Under the pieces are notes generated by a model, which saw only the letters and a list, made by a program, of their open reading frames with translations, did not search any database and was not told the DNA's origin. Below are positions 8,441-16,818 of a stretch of 64,000 bases of DNA, piece after piece. A program made the position numbers and the translations under genes. Origin of the DNA: Streptomyces sp. Act143 (GTDB lineage: Bacteria; Actinomycetota; Actinomycetes; Streptomycetales; Streptomycetaceae). The stretch lies in contig NZ_QFRX01000001.1 in NCBI RefSeq assembly GCF_003143935.1, positions 1,374,071-1,438,070 on the forward strand. Reading direction: 5' to 3'. Each line of letters starts with the position of its first letter. Position 1 is the stretch's first letter.

Positions 8441-8468
8441 GTGGGCGGTCTCCCCCTGGACCGCCCAC
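8441..8468 (+). other. Perfect 10-bp hairpin in the leader of the 568-residue unknown gene
   Basis: GTGGGCGGTC and GACCGCCCAC flank an 8-nt loop 46 nt upstream of the ATG at 8515. No T-run follows, so it is not a standard terminator. It could be an operator, an mRNA-stabilising stem or an attenuator element. Confidence 0.55.
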
Positions 8469-8514
8469 TCCCAGGGGTGGGGGGTTCTGCGCGCCGTCTC
8501 CCGAAAGGAACCAC

Positions 8515-10221
8515 ATGCCTCAGGCCGTCACGTCCGACCTGCCCTCCGACGTCCCCACCGGCCGGCACCAGCCCACGGAAGCGGGGGACGCCCTGGCCCG
8601 CCTCCTGGTGCACCGCATCAAGGGCATCACCGAGCGGCACCGCAGGGCCCAGGACTCCGTCCGGCGGCGACTCGACGCACTAGGCACCGCCCCCGCCACC
8701 ACCACGCTGCGACTGGAGGGTGCCCTCCCCCTGGCGGGACCCGCATACCTTGCGCCGGACGAAGAGGGCCAGGCCCGGCTGCGGGCGCTCGACGCCGGCC
8801 TGCGCGTGATCGAGGCAGCCTTCCCGCAGGTCGGCACCGACGCCGAGATCTGCCGACTGACCTGCGCAATGCTGGAAGGGGCCTGGCGCAGTCGCGCGCT
8901 CGCCCCGCCGCGCGAGGAGAAGCCGGCGACCGCCTGCACCTGCGCGTTGTGCCGCCGGCTGCCCGTGCCCCCCGCGCGGACGCTGGACGACTACGGCTGG
9001 CGGCAGAGCGCCGGTCGCCCCCTCGCCGTCAAGACCTGGCCGTACCGCCGGGAGCTGGACAGCGTCCTGACCGGCGGCTGGTCCTGGACCCGGCAGATGA
9101 ACGACCTGGAGCACGACCTCGGCCACCGCCACCGCTTCGAGGACGACATCCTCGTCTTCCACGAGTACAAACGCGTGGTCGACACCATAGACACCACCCG
9201 CCTGACCCAGCTCATCGAGGGCCGCCTGGCCGAGAATTTCAGCACCAACACGGCGCGGGCCCTGGTCGCCGGACTCTTCGCCGCCCACAAGCGATCCGTC
9301 GACGAGTACTGGCTCCGGCAGCACGGCTCGGGCAGCGTCACGCTCCCCCAGACCAACCCGCTCAGCCACGGCACCTACTCGGCGCTGCAGATGATGGACT
9401 GCCTGTTCTGGCACGTCGCGCCGGACGCCGAGCTCTGGCAGGAGGAGAACCTCGCCTCGCTGCTGCTGTGCCGTGTCATCGACGACATGGCCGACGTCCG
9501 GGCCGACGCCCTCACCGGCGAGATCAGCAACTTCTGGCTCGCCGACCTGCCCGCCCACACCAAGGCGCTCTACGCCGCCTGCGCCATCGCCATCGTCAAG
9601 TACGGCTGCACGCCCGAGGCGCACGAGCCGATGTGGAACACCTGGCTGATGACGACGACCATCGTCTGGATGGGGCTCACGGGCCGTCACGCCCTGTGGT
9701 TCGACGGCATCACCGAGGACCTCCCGCCGGCCGAGGGCTGCCCGCTGTGCGACCTCCAGCCCAACCCGTGCACCGGCATCCTCACCGGCGGCACCACGCT
9801 CACCGTCGCCCCGCGGGCCAGTGTGCGGGCGCTGAGCGACCGGGCCGCCGAGCTGTCCGCCCGCTGCAAGGACCAACACCCGCGGGCATGGCCCCTGTTC
9901 GACGCCGAGCTGCACGCCTTCGAAGCGGTCCACGGGCCCTGGTCCGGCGACGTCGACAACGCGTGGGAGATCCTGCGCCGCACCTACGTCGCCGGTGTGG
10001 AGGCGTCCCTGGCCGAGCCGTCCCCGGAGCGCGCCCGGGGCGTCCAGGTGGACGCCGGCCTGGTCGGATCCGAACGGTTCCACGTCCTGCACGACCCTCG
10101 CACCGGCAGGGAGGACATAGCCCTGCTCGCCTACATGTTCGCCTGCGCCCACCCGCATTTCCTGTGGAACGCCACGGGGTACCGGCCGGGCGACGTCGCG
10201 GGCGACTGGCTCGACGGCTGA
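8515..10221 (+). CDS. Uncharacterised 568-residue protein with a DDxxD motif and two Cys clusters
   Basis: I do not recognise the family. The protein looks mostly alpha-helical and soluble. It has a Cys cluster at 141-146 (CTCALC), a second at 409-418 (CPLCDLQPNPC), and the acidic sequence DDMADVRAD at 323-331, preceded by a hydrophobic helix. A DDxxD motif on a helix is the diphosphate-Mg2+ site of class I terpene synthases and prenyl transferases. However, I see no convincing NSE/DTE triad after it, so the terpene-synthase idea is only a possibility. The paired Cys clusters could bind zinc. It starts with a GAAAGGA box, ends at a strong terminator and converges on the conservon P450. It is intact and keeps normal Streptomyces codon bias. 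Confidence 0.6.
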   Translation: MPQAVTSDLPSDVPTGRHQPTEAGDALARLLVHRIKGITERHRRAQDSVRRRLDALGTAPATTTLRLEGALPLAGPAYLAPDEEGQARLRALDAGLRVIEAAFPQVGTDAEICRLTCAMLEGAWRSRALAPPREEKPATACTCALCRRLPVPPARTLDDYGWRQSAGRPLAVKTWPYRRELDSVLTGGWSWTRQMNDLEHDLGHRHRFEDDILVFHEYKRVVDTIDTTRLTQLIEGRLAENFSTNTARALVAGLFAAHKRSVDEYWLRQHGSGSVTLPQTNPLSHGTYSALQMMDCLFWHVAPDAELWQEENLASLLLCRVIDDMADVRADALTGEISNFWLADLPAHTKALYAACAIAIVKYGCTPEAHEPMWNTWLMTTTIVWMGLTGRHALWFDGITEDLPPAEGCPLCDLQPNPCTGILTGGTTLTVAPRASVRALSDRAAELSARCKDQHPRAWPLFDAELHAFEAVHGPWSGDVDNAWEILRRTYVAGVEASLAEPSPERARGVQVDAGLVGSERFHVLHDPRTGREDIALLAYMFACAHPHFLWNATGYRPGDVAGDWLDG

Positions 10222-10232
10222 CACCGAGAACG

Positions 10233-10266
10233 CCGCCGCCCGGCCGGGACTCCGGCCGGGCGGCGG
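10233..10266. terminator. Perfect 15-bp terminator hairpin between convergent genes
   Basis: A 15-bp perfect GC-only stem with a GACT tetraloop lies 11 bp after the stop of the 568-residue gene and 83 bp after the end of the conservon P450 operon. It lacks a T-tract, as is common for Streptomyces terminators, and could act in both directions. Confidence 0.75.
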
Positions 10267-10349
10267 TGGTGTCCGGCGGCCGCGGTGACGGCACCGGACG
10301 GTGGTGACTGCGGTGTCGGGCAGCGGTGGTGTCCGACGGCCGAGGCGTG

Positions 10350-11600
10350 TCAGACGGAGAACTCGACCGGCAGACGGTCCAGTCGGGACTCCCAGGTGGA
10401 CGCGGTCGAGGAGAGCTCCTCCGACGGCACGGCCAGGCGCAGGCCCGGCAGCCGGTGCAGCAGCACGTCCACGCCGATCTCGATGATGGACTGGCCGATG
10501 TTCTGCCCCGGGCATTCGTGCGGTCCGGAGCTGAACGCCAGGTGCGACTGGTTGCCCTGCACGGCGACGCCCGTGTCGGGCCGTACCTCCGGGTCGACGT
10601 TGCCCGCGGCCAGGCCCAGCAGGAGCATCTCGCCCTCCTGGATGTGGTGGCCGCCGATCTCCAGGTCGGAGGCGGCGAACCGGCCCGGCAGCACGGACAG
10701 CGGCGGGGTGTCCCACATGACCTCCTCCACCACGGAGGAGATGTTCAACTGCCCGCTGACCAGACCGGCCAGCCGGGCGGCGTCGGTGAGGACCAGGTGC
10801 AGCACCCGGGCCAGCAGGTTGCTGGTGGTGGTGTGGGCGGCGATCAGCACCAGACGCAGATGGCTGACGACCTCGTCGTGGTCGAGCCCGGCCGGGTGCT
10901 CCAGCAGGGCCGTGGTGAAGTCGGCGCCCGGCTCGGTCCGCTTGCGCTCGGTCAGTTCCGACAGGATCTGCATGATCCGGTCGTTGTGCTCCAGGGCACC
11001 CTCGCCGCCCTTGAGGACCTGCGCGCACGACTCGACCAGGCGTCGCCCCTCCGCCGTGGGAAGGCCGAGGATCCGGGTGAGCACGAGCATCGGCAGGTAC
11101 TCGGCGTAGTCGGCCACCAGGTCGGCGCGCCCGGCGTCGGCGAACGCGTCGATCTGCTTGTTCGCGAAGAACGTGGCGTGGCGGCGCACCCCCCGGCTGG
11201 ACGCCGCGAGCAGCCCGTCGGTGACCGCGCCGCGCAGCCGGCGGTGCGGTTCGCCGTCCTGGGAGATGCAGTCGGGCCGCCAGCCGACCATCGGGATCAG
11301 CGGGTGCGTCTCCGGGATGTGCCCCTCCCGCCAGTCCCGCCAGATCCGCGCGTCCCGGCTGAACTGGCGCGGGTTGTCCAGCACCCGCCGGTTGTCCCGG
11401 TAGCCGAGGACCAGCCAGGCGGGGACGTCGCCCTCCAGGAGCACCGGCGCGATCGAACCGTGCTCCTTGCGCAGCCGCTCGTAGATCCCCTGCGGGTCGG
11501 TCTCCGCCTCCGGCCCGTACAGCCGGGTGACATCGACTCCGGCGTGGGCGACGGGGCAGCCGCGCGGGGCGTCGGTGCCGTTTAAGGGCTGATCGGTCAT
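10350..11600 (-). CDS. Conservon-associated cytochrome P450, CYP157-like, lacking the ExxR arginine
   Basis: This 416-residue P450 ends a five-gene conservon, overlapping cvnD by 4 bp (ATGA). The heme loop FSSGPHEC is intact with Cys363. The I-helix reads AAHTTT (254-259) instead of AGHETT. The K-helix reads EEVMW (292-296), so the otherwise near-universal ExxR arginine is Trp296. CYP157 enzymes of Streptomyces conservons are known for a similar loss (EQSLW-type), which supports the family call. In conservons the P450 accompanies a membrane-bound sensor/GTPase complex. Its catalytic competence and substrate are unknown. Confidence 0.88.
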   Translation of the reverse strand: MTDQPLNGTDAPRGCPVAHAGVDVTRLYGPEAETDPQGIYERLRKEHGSIAPVLLEGDVPAWLVLGYRDNRRVLDNPRQFSRDARIWRDWREGHIPETHPLIPMVGWRPDCISQDGEPHRRLRGAVTDGLLAASSRGVRRHATFFANKQIDAFADAGRADLVADYAEYLPMLVLTRILGLPTAEGRRLVESCAQVLKGGEGALEHNDRIMQILSELTERKRTEPGADFTTALLEHPAGLDHDEVVSHLRLVLIAAHTTTSNLLARVLHLVLTDAARLAGLVSGQLNISSVVEEVMWDTPPLSVLPGRFAASDLEIGGHHIQEGEMLLLGLAAGNVDPEVRPDTGVAVQGNQSHLAFSSGPHECPGQNIGQSIIEIGVDVLLHRLPGLRLAVPSEELSSTASTWESRLDRLPVEFSV

Positions 11601-12202
11601 CGGGACTCCAGAGCGACGGCAGAGCGGTCCTTCAGGTGACGTATCAGGGTGACGAGCACGTCCCGGCTGGACGCCCGGTCACGGGCGTCGCAGGCCACGA
11701 CCGGAATGTGCTCGGGGATGTCGAGGGCGTCGCGGATCTCCTCGACCGGATAGTCCTTGGAGTCCGGGAAGACGTTCAGGGCGACGACGAAGGGGACGTT
11801 CTGCCGCTCCATCTCCTCGATCGCCCGGAAGCTGGAGGCCAGCCGGCGGGTGTCCACCAGCACGACCGCGCCGAGCGCGCCCTTGAACAGTCCGTTCCAC
11901 AGGAACCAGAACCGCTCCTGGCCGGGAGTGCCGAACAGGTACAGCATCAGGCTGTCGTTGAGGCTGATCTTGCCGAAGTCCAGGCTGACGGTGGTCTCCG
12001 TCTTCTCCGCGACGCCGATCAGGTGGTCGACGTCGGCGCTGGCCTGGGTGAGGGTCTCCTCGGTGGTCAGCGGCTTGATGTCGCTGACGGAGCGGACCAT
12101 GGTGGTCTTCCCGGTGCCGAAGCCGCCGGCGATCATCACCTTCACCGAGCGGGTGCCCTCGCCACCCGGCCCGCCGGGGTGGTCAAAGCCTTTCAAGTCC
12201 AC
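11597..12202 (-). CDS. cvnD: CvnD: conservon small GTPase (MglA/Ras-like)
   Basis: This 201-residue GTPase is the G-protein-like component of the conservon membrane complex. Walker A is GGFGTGKTT and the switch-II region is FGTPGQERF. A DxxG-to-GTPG variation and the VVALNVF segment in place of NKxD are usual for the family. I chose GTG 12202, which has a GAGGAGG box and gives the typical N-terminus VDLKGFDH. It overlaps cvnC by 20 bp and the P450 by 4 bp, so the operon is translationally coupled. Confidence 0.92.
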   Translation of the reverse strand: MDLKGFDHPGGPGGEGTRSVKVMIAGGFGTGKTTMVRSVSDIKPLTTEETLTQASADVDHLIGVAEKTETTVSLDFGKISLNDSLMLYLFGTPGQERFWFLWNGLFKGALGAVVLVDTRRLASSFRAIEEMERQNVPFVVALNVFPDSKDYPVEEIRDALDIPEHIPVVACDARDRASSRDVLVTLIRHLKDRSAVALESR

Positions 12203-12554
12203 TGAGTACCTCCTCAAGCAGCGCGAGGTCGGGCCCGCGGCGGGCGTCGTGCGCCGGGATGGGGTCACGGGCTTCCACACGGTCTGCCTCCAGCAGGTCC
12301 GCCAGCAGCACCGCGAGAATGTTGAACGGCAATCCGAGGTGGGCGCCGAGTTCGGCGACCGACAGCGGATCACGGCAGCGCCGGAGGATCTCCTCGTGCT
12401 CGTGCTGCATCCCCGGGACGGGGGCGGTGCGGGAGACGATGAGGGTCGCCACGTCGAGACTCGACGCCGAACCGCCCGGTCCGCTGCGTCCTCCGGTGAG
12501 GACGTAGTAACGCTCGAGACCGGACGGATCCGTGGGCCGGCGGGGAGCACTCAT
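12183..12554 (-). CDS. cvnC: CvnC: DUF742 conservon protein
   Basis: The 123-residue DUF742 protein has the characteristic PSGLERYYVLTGGRS start and a winged-helix-like C-terminal half (EEILRRCRDPLSVAELGAHLGLPFNILAVLLADLLEADRV). It bridges the roadblock protein CvnB and the GTPase CvnD in the reported heterocomplex. The ATG overlaps the cvnB stop by 4 bp. The exact role of DUF742 proteins remains unclear; a DNA-binding-like fold is suggested by the second half. Confidence 0.92.
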   Translation of the reverse strand: MSAPRRPTDPSGLERYYVLTGGRSGPGGSASSLDVATLIVSRTAPVPGMQHEHEEILRRCRDPLSVAELGAHLGLPFNILAVLLADLLEADRVEARDPIPAHDARRGPDLALLEEVLSGLERL

Positions 12555-12961
12555 GCAGAGTGCTCCTCCAGGCGCGGAGTGGTGCCGAGGAGCTCGCCCA
12601 TCCTGCGGGCCAGATCCCTCATCTGATGTCCGAGCAGGCCCTGGTCGAGACCTTCCCGGGCGAGCACGCCGAGGTACGTCTCCACGCCCGCGCGGACGAC
12701 GAAGAGGTGGCCGCCGTCGACCTCGATCATCGCCAGCCGAAGCTGCCCCGCGTACTTGGGGAACTGCTCCGCGACCGGCTGGGCCAGCGCCTGGAGGCCG
12801 GCCACCACCGCCGCGAAGCGGTCCACGTCGTCGGGGTCCTCGGCGCCGAAGGAGGTGATGGCCTTGCCGTCGCTGGAGGCCACGAGGGCGAAACGGATCT
12901 CCGGGATGGACTCCACGAGATCGCGGAGCGCCCAGCTCACGTCGGTTCCCTGTTGCGTCAT
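12551..12961 (-). CDS. cvnB: CvnB: roadblock/LC7 domain protein
   Basis: The 136-residue roadblock/LC7 protein is likely to regulate nucleotide cycling of the CvnD GTPase, as roadblock proteins do for MglA-type GTPases. Typical segments are SWALRDLVESIPEIRFALVASSDGKAI, GGHLFVVRAG and EQFPKYAGQLRLAMIEVDGG. It lies between cvnA (6-bp gap) and cvnC (4-bp overlap). It has no membrane segment and is expected to sit at the membrane through CvnA. Confidence 0.93.
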   Translation of the reverse strand: MTQQGTDVSWALRDLVESIPEIRFALVASSDGKAITSFGAEDPDDVDRFAAVVAGLQALAQPVAEQFPKYAGQLRLAMIEVDGGHLFVVRAGVETYLGVLAREGLDQGLLGHQMRDLARRMGELLGTTPRLEEHSA

Positions 12962-12967
12962 GTCGAC

Positions 12968-14695
12968 TCAGTCGCTCTCTTCAGTGCGGTGCTCGGTGGA
13001 CTCGCGGCCGTCGGCCGTGGCGTCGCTGCCACGGTCCGGGTCGGACTCGCGTCCGGCGGTGGCGAAGGCGGCCAGACCGGCGAAGGACGCGTCCGGCGGG
13101 ACGGCGGAGACGGCCGACGTCTCCTCCGGAGTCCGCTCGGTGCGCTCGCCCGGCTGGTGACGGGCCTCCTCGCTCCGCCTGCTTCTGCGCCGGGGCAGCC
13201 CGCCGGGCGTGGTCTCCGTGGTCTCCGTGGTCTCGGGGACCTCGGTCGTCCCGGTCGCCGGGGGCATCGGCTTGCCCTCCCGGACAGGTGCCGGGGCGGA
13301 GGCCTGCACCACCGGTGCCGCCGTGGGCAGCGGGCTGAAGTACTTGTGCGGGACCACCACGACCACCGAGGTACCGAGCCAGGGCGAGTCCGCGAAGGTG
13401 ACGCGGATGCCGTAGCGGCGGGCGAGGATGCCGACGACCCGCAGGCCGATCGTGGCGTCCTCGGAGACACCGCCGAGGCCGGGACCGGAGCCGGTACCGG
13501 CTAGGGCCTGCTCGGCCTCGCGCTTCTTCTCCTCGCTCAGACCCTTGCCGGAGTCCTGGATCTCGATGCCGACACCGTTCGGCACCTCCTTGCCGGAGAC
13601 GAGCACCGGCTCGGTGGGCGGCGAGTAGCGGGCCGCGTTGTCCAGGAGGTGGGCGAAGATGAGCGTGAGGTGGTCCACCAGACCGCCGTCGACGCCGAGT
13701 TCGGGCAGCTGGCGTACGTCCACCCGGTGGAAGTCCTTGATCCGGCCGATGCCGCCGCGGACCACGCTGAGCAGTCGCTGCGGTTCCTGCCACTGCCGGC
13801 CGGGCCGGTCGGAGCCGCCCAGCACACCGATGCTGGCGGCGAGACAGTCGGCGGGGCCGATCTCCTGGTCCAGCTCCATGAGCCCTCGCGCCACCGACGG
13901 CAACCGGCCGTGCTCGCCTTGCATCTCGTGCAGCCGGCCGCGGAGCTTGCTGGTCAGCACGTGGATGCGGTTGCCGATGCCGATGACGGCCTGCTCGGCG
14001 GCGGTGGACCGGTCGAATTCGCGCTCCACGCCGATGAGCGAGGTCCGCAGCACCTTGCGCAGCTCGGCCTGGAGCTCCGAACTCACCTTGGCGCACTGGT
14101 TGGTGGCCGGCAGCAGGTCGTCCACGGCCTCACCGGAGCGCAGTTGCTCCAGAGCGTCGGGCAGCTGCTCGTCGGCGAGCCGGGCGACCGCGGACAACTG
14201 GTGGGCCAGCTGCTCCTGCCAGACCTCCGCCTGATCGGCGAGCTGCGCCTCGTACGACGAGGCCTGCTCGGTCAGCCGGTCCTCGTAGGCGCGGGCCTGT
14301 TCGGCGAGCCGCTCCTCGTAACCGGCGATCTGCTCGGCGAGCCGCTCCTCGTACCCCGCGGCCTGGTCGGCGAGCCGGGCGTCCTGGGCGGCGTGCTCGG
14401 CGGCGAACTTCCGCTCCAGCCCCGCGACATGGTGCTGCCACTGCTGGGAGTGCTCGGCCTGCGAGGCGCGGAAACCGCTCTCGGCCTGGTGGAGCTGCTT
14501 GCGGGTGCGGACCAGGAGCCGGACGCACACGGAGCTCGCCGCCGTCGCGGCGGCTCCGGCGACGGCCGCGGTGACCTGCTCCGAACTCATGAACGTGGCG
14601 GCAACCGTCCCGCCTCCTAAGGCCAGCGGCATCAGCCACCAGCTGTACCAGGCGACCGGGGCCCGCGCCGCCGGCGGCGGAGTGGCGAGTTCCAT
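12968..14695 (-). CDS. cvnA: CvnA: conservon membrane sensor with HATPase domain
   Basis: The 575-residue protein has two TM segments near the N-terminus (about 12-65), and a coiled-coil of repeated LADQA/EERLAEQ heptads (about 100-185). A dimerisation/HATPase module follows with the N-box FAHLLDNAARYSP and G-box QDSGKGLS, then a Pro-rich disordered tail. The start ATG 14695 has a GAAGGA box 5 nt upstream. At the position where related kinases usually carry an LDHL-type histidine, I read MELDQEIGPADC, so the phosphoacceptor may be absent. The gene begins the cvnABCD-P450 operon. The signal sensed is unknown. Confidence 0.9.
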   Translation of the reverse strand: MELATPPPAARAPVAWYSWWLMPLALGGGTVAATFMSSEQVTAAVAGAAATAASSVCVRLLVRTRKQLHQAESGFRASQAEHSQQWQHHVAGLERKFAAEHAAQDARLADQAAGYEERLAEQIAGYEERLAEQARAYEDRLTEQASSYEAQLADQAEVWQEQLAHQLSAVARLADEQLPDALEQLRSGEAVDDLLPATNQCAKVSSELQAELRKVLRTSLIGVEREFDRSTAAEQAVIGIGNRIHVLTSKLRGRLHEMQGEHGRLPSVARGLMELDQEIGPADCLAASIGVLGGSDRPGRQWQEPQRLLSVVRGGIGRIKDFHRVDVRQLPELGVDGGLVDHLTLIFAHLLDNAARYSPPTEPVLVSGKEVPNGVGIEIQDSGKGLSEEKKREAEQALAGTGSGPGLGGVSEDATIGLRVVGILARRYGIRVTFADSPWLGTSVVVVVPHKYFSPLPTAAPVVQASAPAPVREGKPMPPATGTTEVPETTETTETTPGGLPRRRSRRSEEARHQPGERTERTPEETSAVSAVPPDASFAGLAAFATAGRESDPDRGSDATADGRESTEHRTEESD

Positions 14696-15046
14696 CTGCA
14701 TCCTTCGAAGCAACACGATCGAACAGGGGGGGGTGTGCATGGGGAAAGCGCACTGACCAATACGCACCGCGGGACGACCGATCACGACCGAGTCAACTCG
14801 CAGCGCCGCCAGGGAGCTTATCGGGTTTGAACCCGAAAGGATCAACTCCCCGCCCCCGGCGGAGGTGAGGGTTCCGTCACGCTCGGCCAGTTTCGAACAG
14901 TCGACAAATACCCATACTGACCAGCACAGTTGTAAAAACGGACGTTGTCAGCGGGCGACAAATCACCACCCCACGGCTGTCCGCCGGTGATAAGCCCTGA
15001 CGTATTACTGATGGGTATCGTCGCAGTAGTGTCGAAGAGAGCCGCC
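14696..15046. other. Divergent regulatory region between cvnA and the PucR-like gene
   Basis: The region is relatively AT-rich between 14880 and 15020. It contains the dyad TCGGGTTTGAACCCGA (14821-14836) and two CGACAAAT direct repeats (near 14901 and 14956). It probably holds both promoters, but I cannot pick a convincing -35/-10 pair for either gene. Confidence 0.4.
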
Positions 15047-15825
15047 ATGGTGACCGATGACGGGGGCGGTCCGTTCGCGGCGTTGCTCCCGGGTCTGCAC
15101 CATCACCTCAGACCGTTCTTCGCCGGCATCACCGAGGAGGTCGAACGGGCGATCAGGACCGAGATCCCCGAGTACGCGCGCCCCGCGGACGACACCTGCA
15201 TGCAAGCGGTGCGCCGGGGTGTGGACCACGCCCTCCACGGGTTCCTGGAACGGATGGGGAAGCCGGACAGCGACTGGGAGCCGGCGCAGGAGACCTACCG
15301 ACGCATCGGGCGCGGGGAGGCCGAGGAGGGGCGCAGCCTGGACTCGTTCCAGTCGGCGCTGCGGCTCGGGGCGCGGGTGACCTGGCGCCGGGTGAACGCA
15401 CTGGTGGACGCCGATCTGCTGCCGCACACCGTGCTGGGGGCGTTCGGCGAGGCCCTGTTCCTGCACCTGGACGAGACGGCCGAGGCCACGACCACCGGGG
15501 ACACCGAGGCCCGGCTGCATGCCGCCGGTGAGCTCCAGCAGCGCCGGACGCGCCTGGTCGACCTGCCGACCGCCGACCCGCCGGCGTCGCCGGAGGCCGT
15601 CGCGGAACTGGCACACAGCGCACGCCGGCCGGTCCCGAAGTCCCTCGCGGTGGCGGCGATCGGCTACGCCCCACCGACGCCGACCGAGACCACCGCACCG
15701 GCCTCACCGCCGACGGCCGGGTGGGGCACGAAGCCCTCCGCGCAGACAGACGAACCGGGCACGAAGCAGGCGTCGTCGGCAGGCGGATCGAGAGGGAAGC
15801 CCTCGGCGACAGGCGGACCAACCGC

Positions 15826-15893
15826 GAACCCACCGCCCCTCAACCGGCGGAACGGGCGCGAACCCACCGCCCCTCAACCGGCGGAACGGGCGC
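15826..15893 (+). repeat. 34-bp tandem repeat, two exact copies, frame-shifting
   Basis: Two identical 34-bp units beginning GAACCCACCGCCCCTC occupy 15826-15859 and 15860-15893, with a 6-bp start of a third. Because 34 is not a multiple of three, each gain or loss changes the reading frame of the PucR-like gene. The N-terminal half is in the frame before this array and the C-terminal half in the frame after it. Confidence 0.85.
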
Positions 15894-15914
15894 GAACCCG
15901 CCACCACGAACGGG

Positions 15915-15966
15915 CACCCCAGGCGCACCCCCACCCACAACCGCCACCCCAGGCGCACCCCCACCC
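15915..15966 (+). repeat. 30-bp period repeat (two copies of a 22-bp core)
   Basis: CACCCCAGGCGCACCCCCA... occurs at 15915 and again 30 bp later. The period is a multiple of three, so it encodes TPGAPPP twice without changing frame. Confidence 0.75.
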
Positions 15967-16100
15967 TGGCCCGGCGATTCGGCGGGCGGGGTGTCCGTTT
16001 CGGCGCGCGAGCCCGTCGCCGGGCCGCCGCATCCGGCGCACGGTCCCACGGCGGCCCCCTCGTCGCCACCACCCGGCCCCGCGACGAATCCGTCGCCGCC

Positions 16101-16265
16101 GGCACCCGCCCGTACGGCGAAACCACCGGCTCCGGCACCCGTCCGTACGGCGAGACCTGCCCCTCCGGCAGCCGCCCGTGCGGCACGACCTTCCGCTCCG
16201 GCAGCCGCCCGCGCGGCAGGACCGCCCCTTCCGGCAGCCGCCCGCGCGGCAGGACCGTCGTCTCC
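16101..16265 (+). repeat. Five 33-bp tandem units encoding an 11-residue Ala/Pro/Arg repeat
   Basis: Units start at 16101, 16134, 16167, 16200 and 16233, each beginning GGCA[CG]CCG. The last two differ only near their 3' ends, a sign of recent duplication. The unit keeps frame and encodes the linker of the PucR-like protein (PAAARAA-type repeats). Confidence 0.85.
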
Positions 16266-16818
16266 GGTCCGTGGCCCCATCGTGCCGCCGGAGTTTCTCG
16301 GCCGGTTCGATGTGCAGCCCGCGGTGCTGGTGGTGCCCGATCCCGAGGGGCCCGGTCGGGCGCGGGCGGTGGCCCGGGCGTTGCAGGGGCTGCGCGCGGC
16401 CATGGGGCCGGCGGTGTCCCCGCAGGAGGGCGCGCGATCACTGCGGTGGGCGGCCGAGGCGCTGGAGCTGGTGCGCCGGGGCGTACTGTGGGGCGCCGAA
16501 ATGGTGCGCTGCCAGGACCACTTGGCCACGCCTCTGCTGCTGCACGACGACGCCATGGCCGACGCCATGGCCGAACGCCGGCCGCGCCCGCTGGAGCAGG
16601 TACGGCCCCCGCAGCGCGAGCGGCTCGCGGAGACGCTGCTGACCTGGCTGAGCTCCGGCCACAACGCCGGCGAGGTCGCCGCCCGGCTCGCCGTGCACCC
16701 GCAGACGGTGCGCTACCGCCTGTGCCAGCCGGACGCGTTGTCGGGGACCGACTCCAGGACTCCGTGGCCCGGTTCGAGATGATGCCGGCGCTGCGGGCGC
16801 TGCACCTGCGCCGGGGCG

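Noticed and set aside
8515..10221. Confident call as a terpene synthase
   Set aside because: DDxxD is present but no NSE/DTE triad or Arg-Tyr end could be found, so the function was left open.
14821..14836. TCGGGTTTGAACCCGA looks like a tRNA T-arm
   Set aside because: The loop is 6 nt rather than 7, and no acceptor, D or anticodon arms can be built from the flanks.
15721..16782. Independent gene start inside the PucR-like repeat region
   Set aside because: The upstream half shows a matching PucR-type N-terminal region, so a broken single gene explains both parts better.
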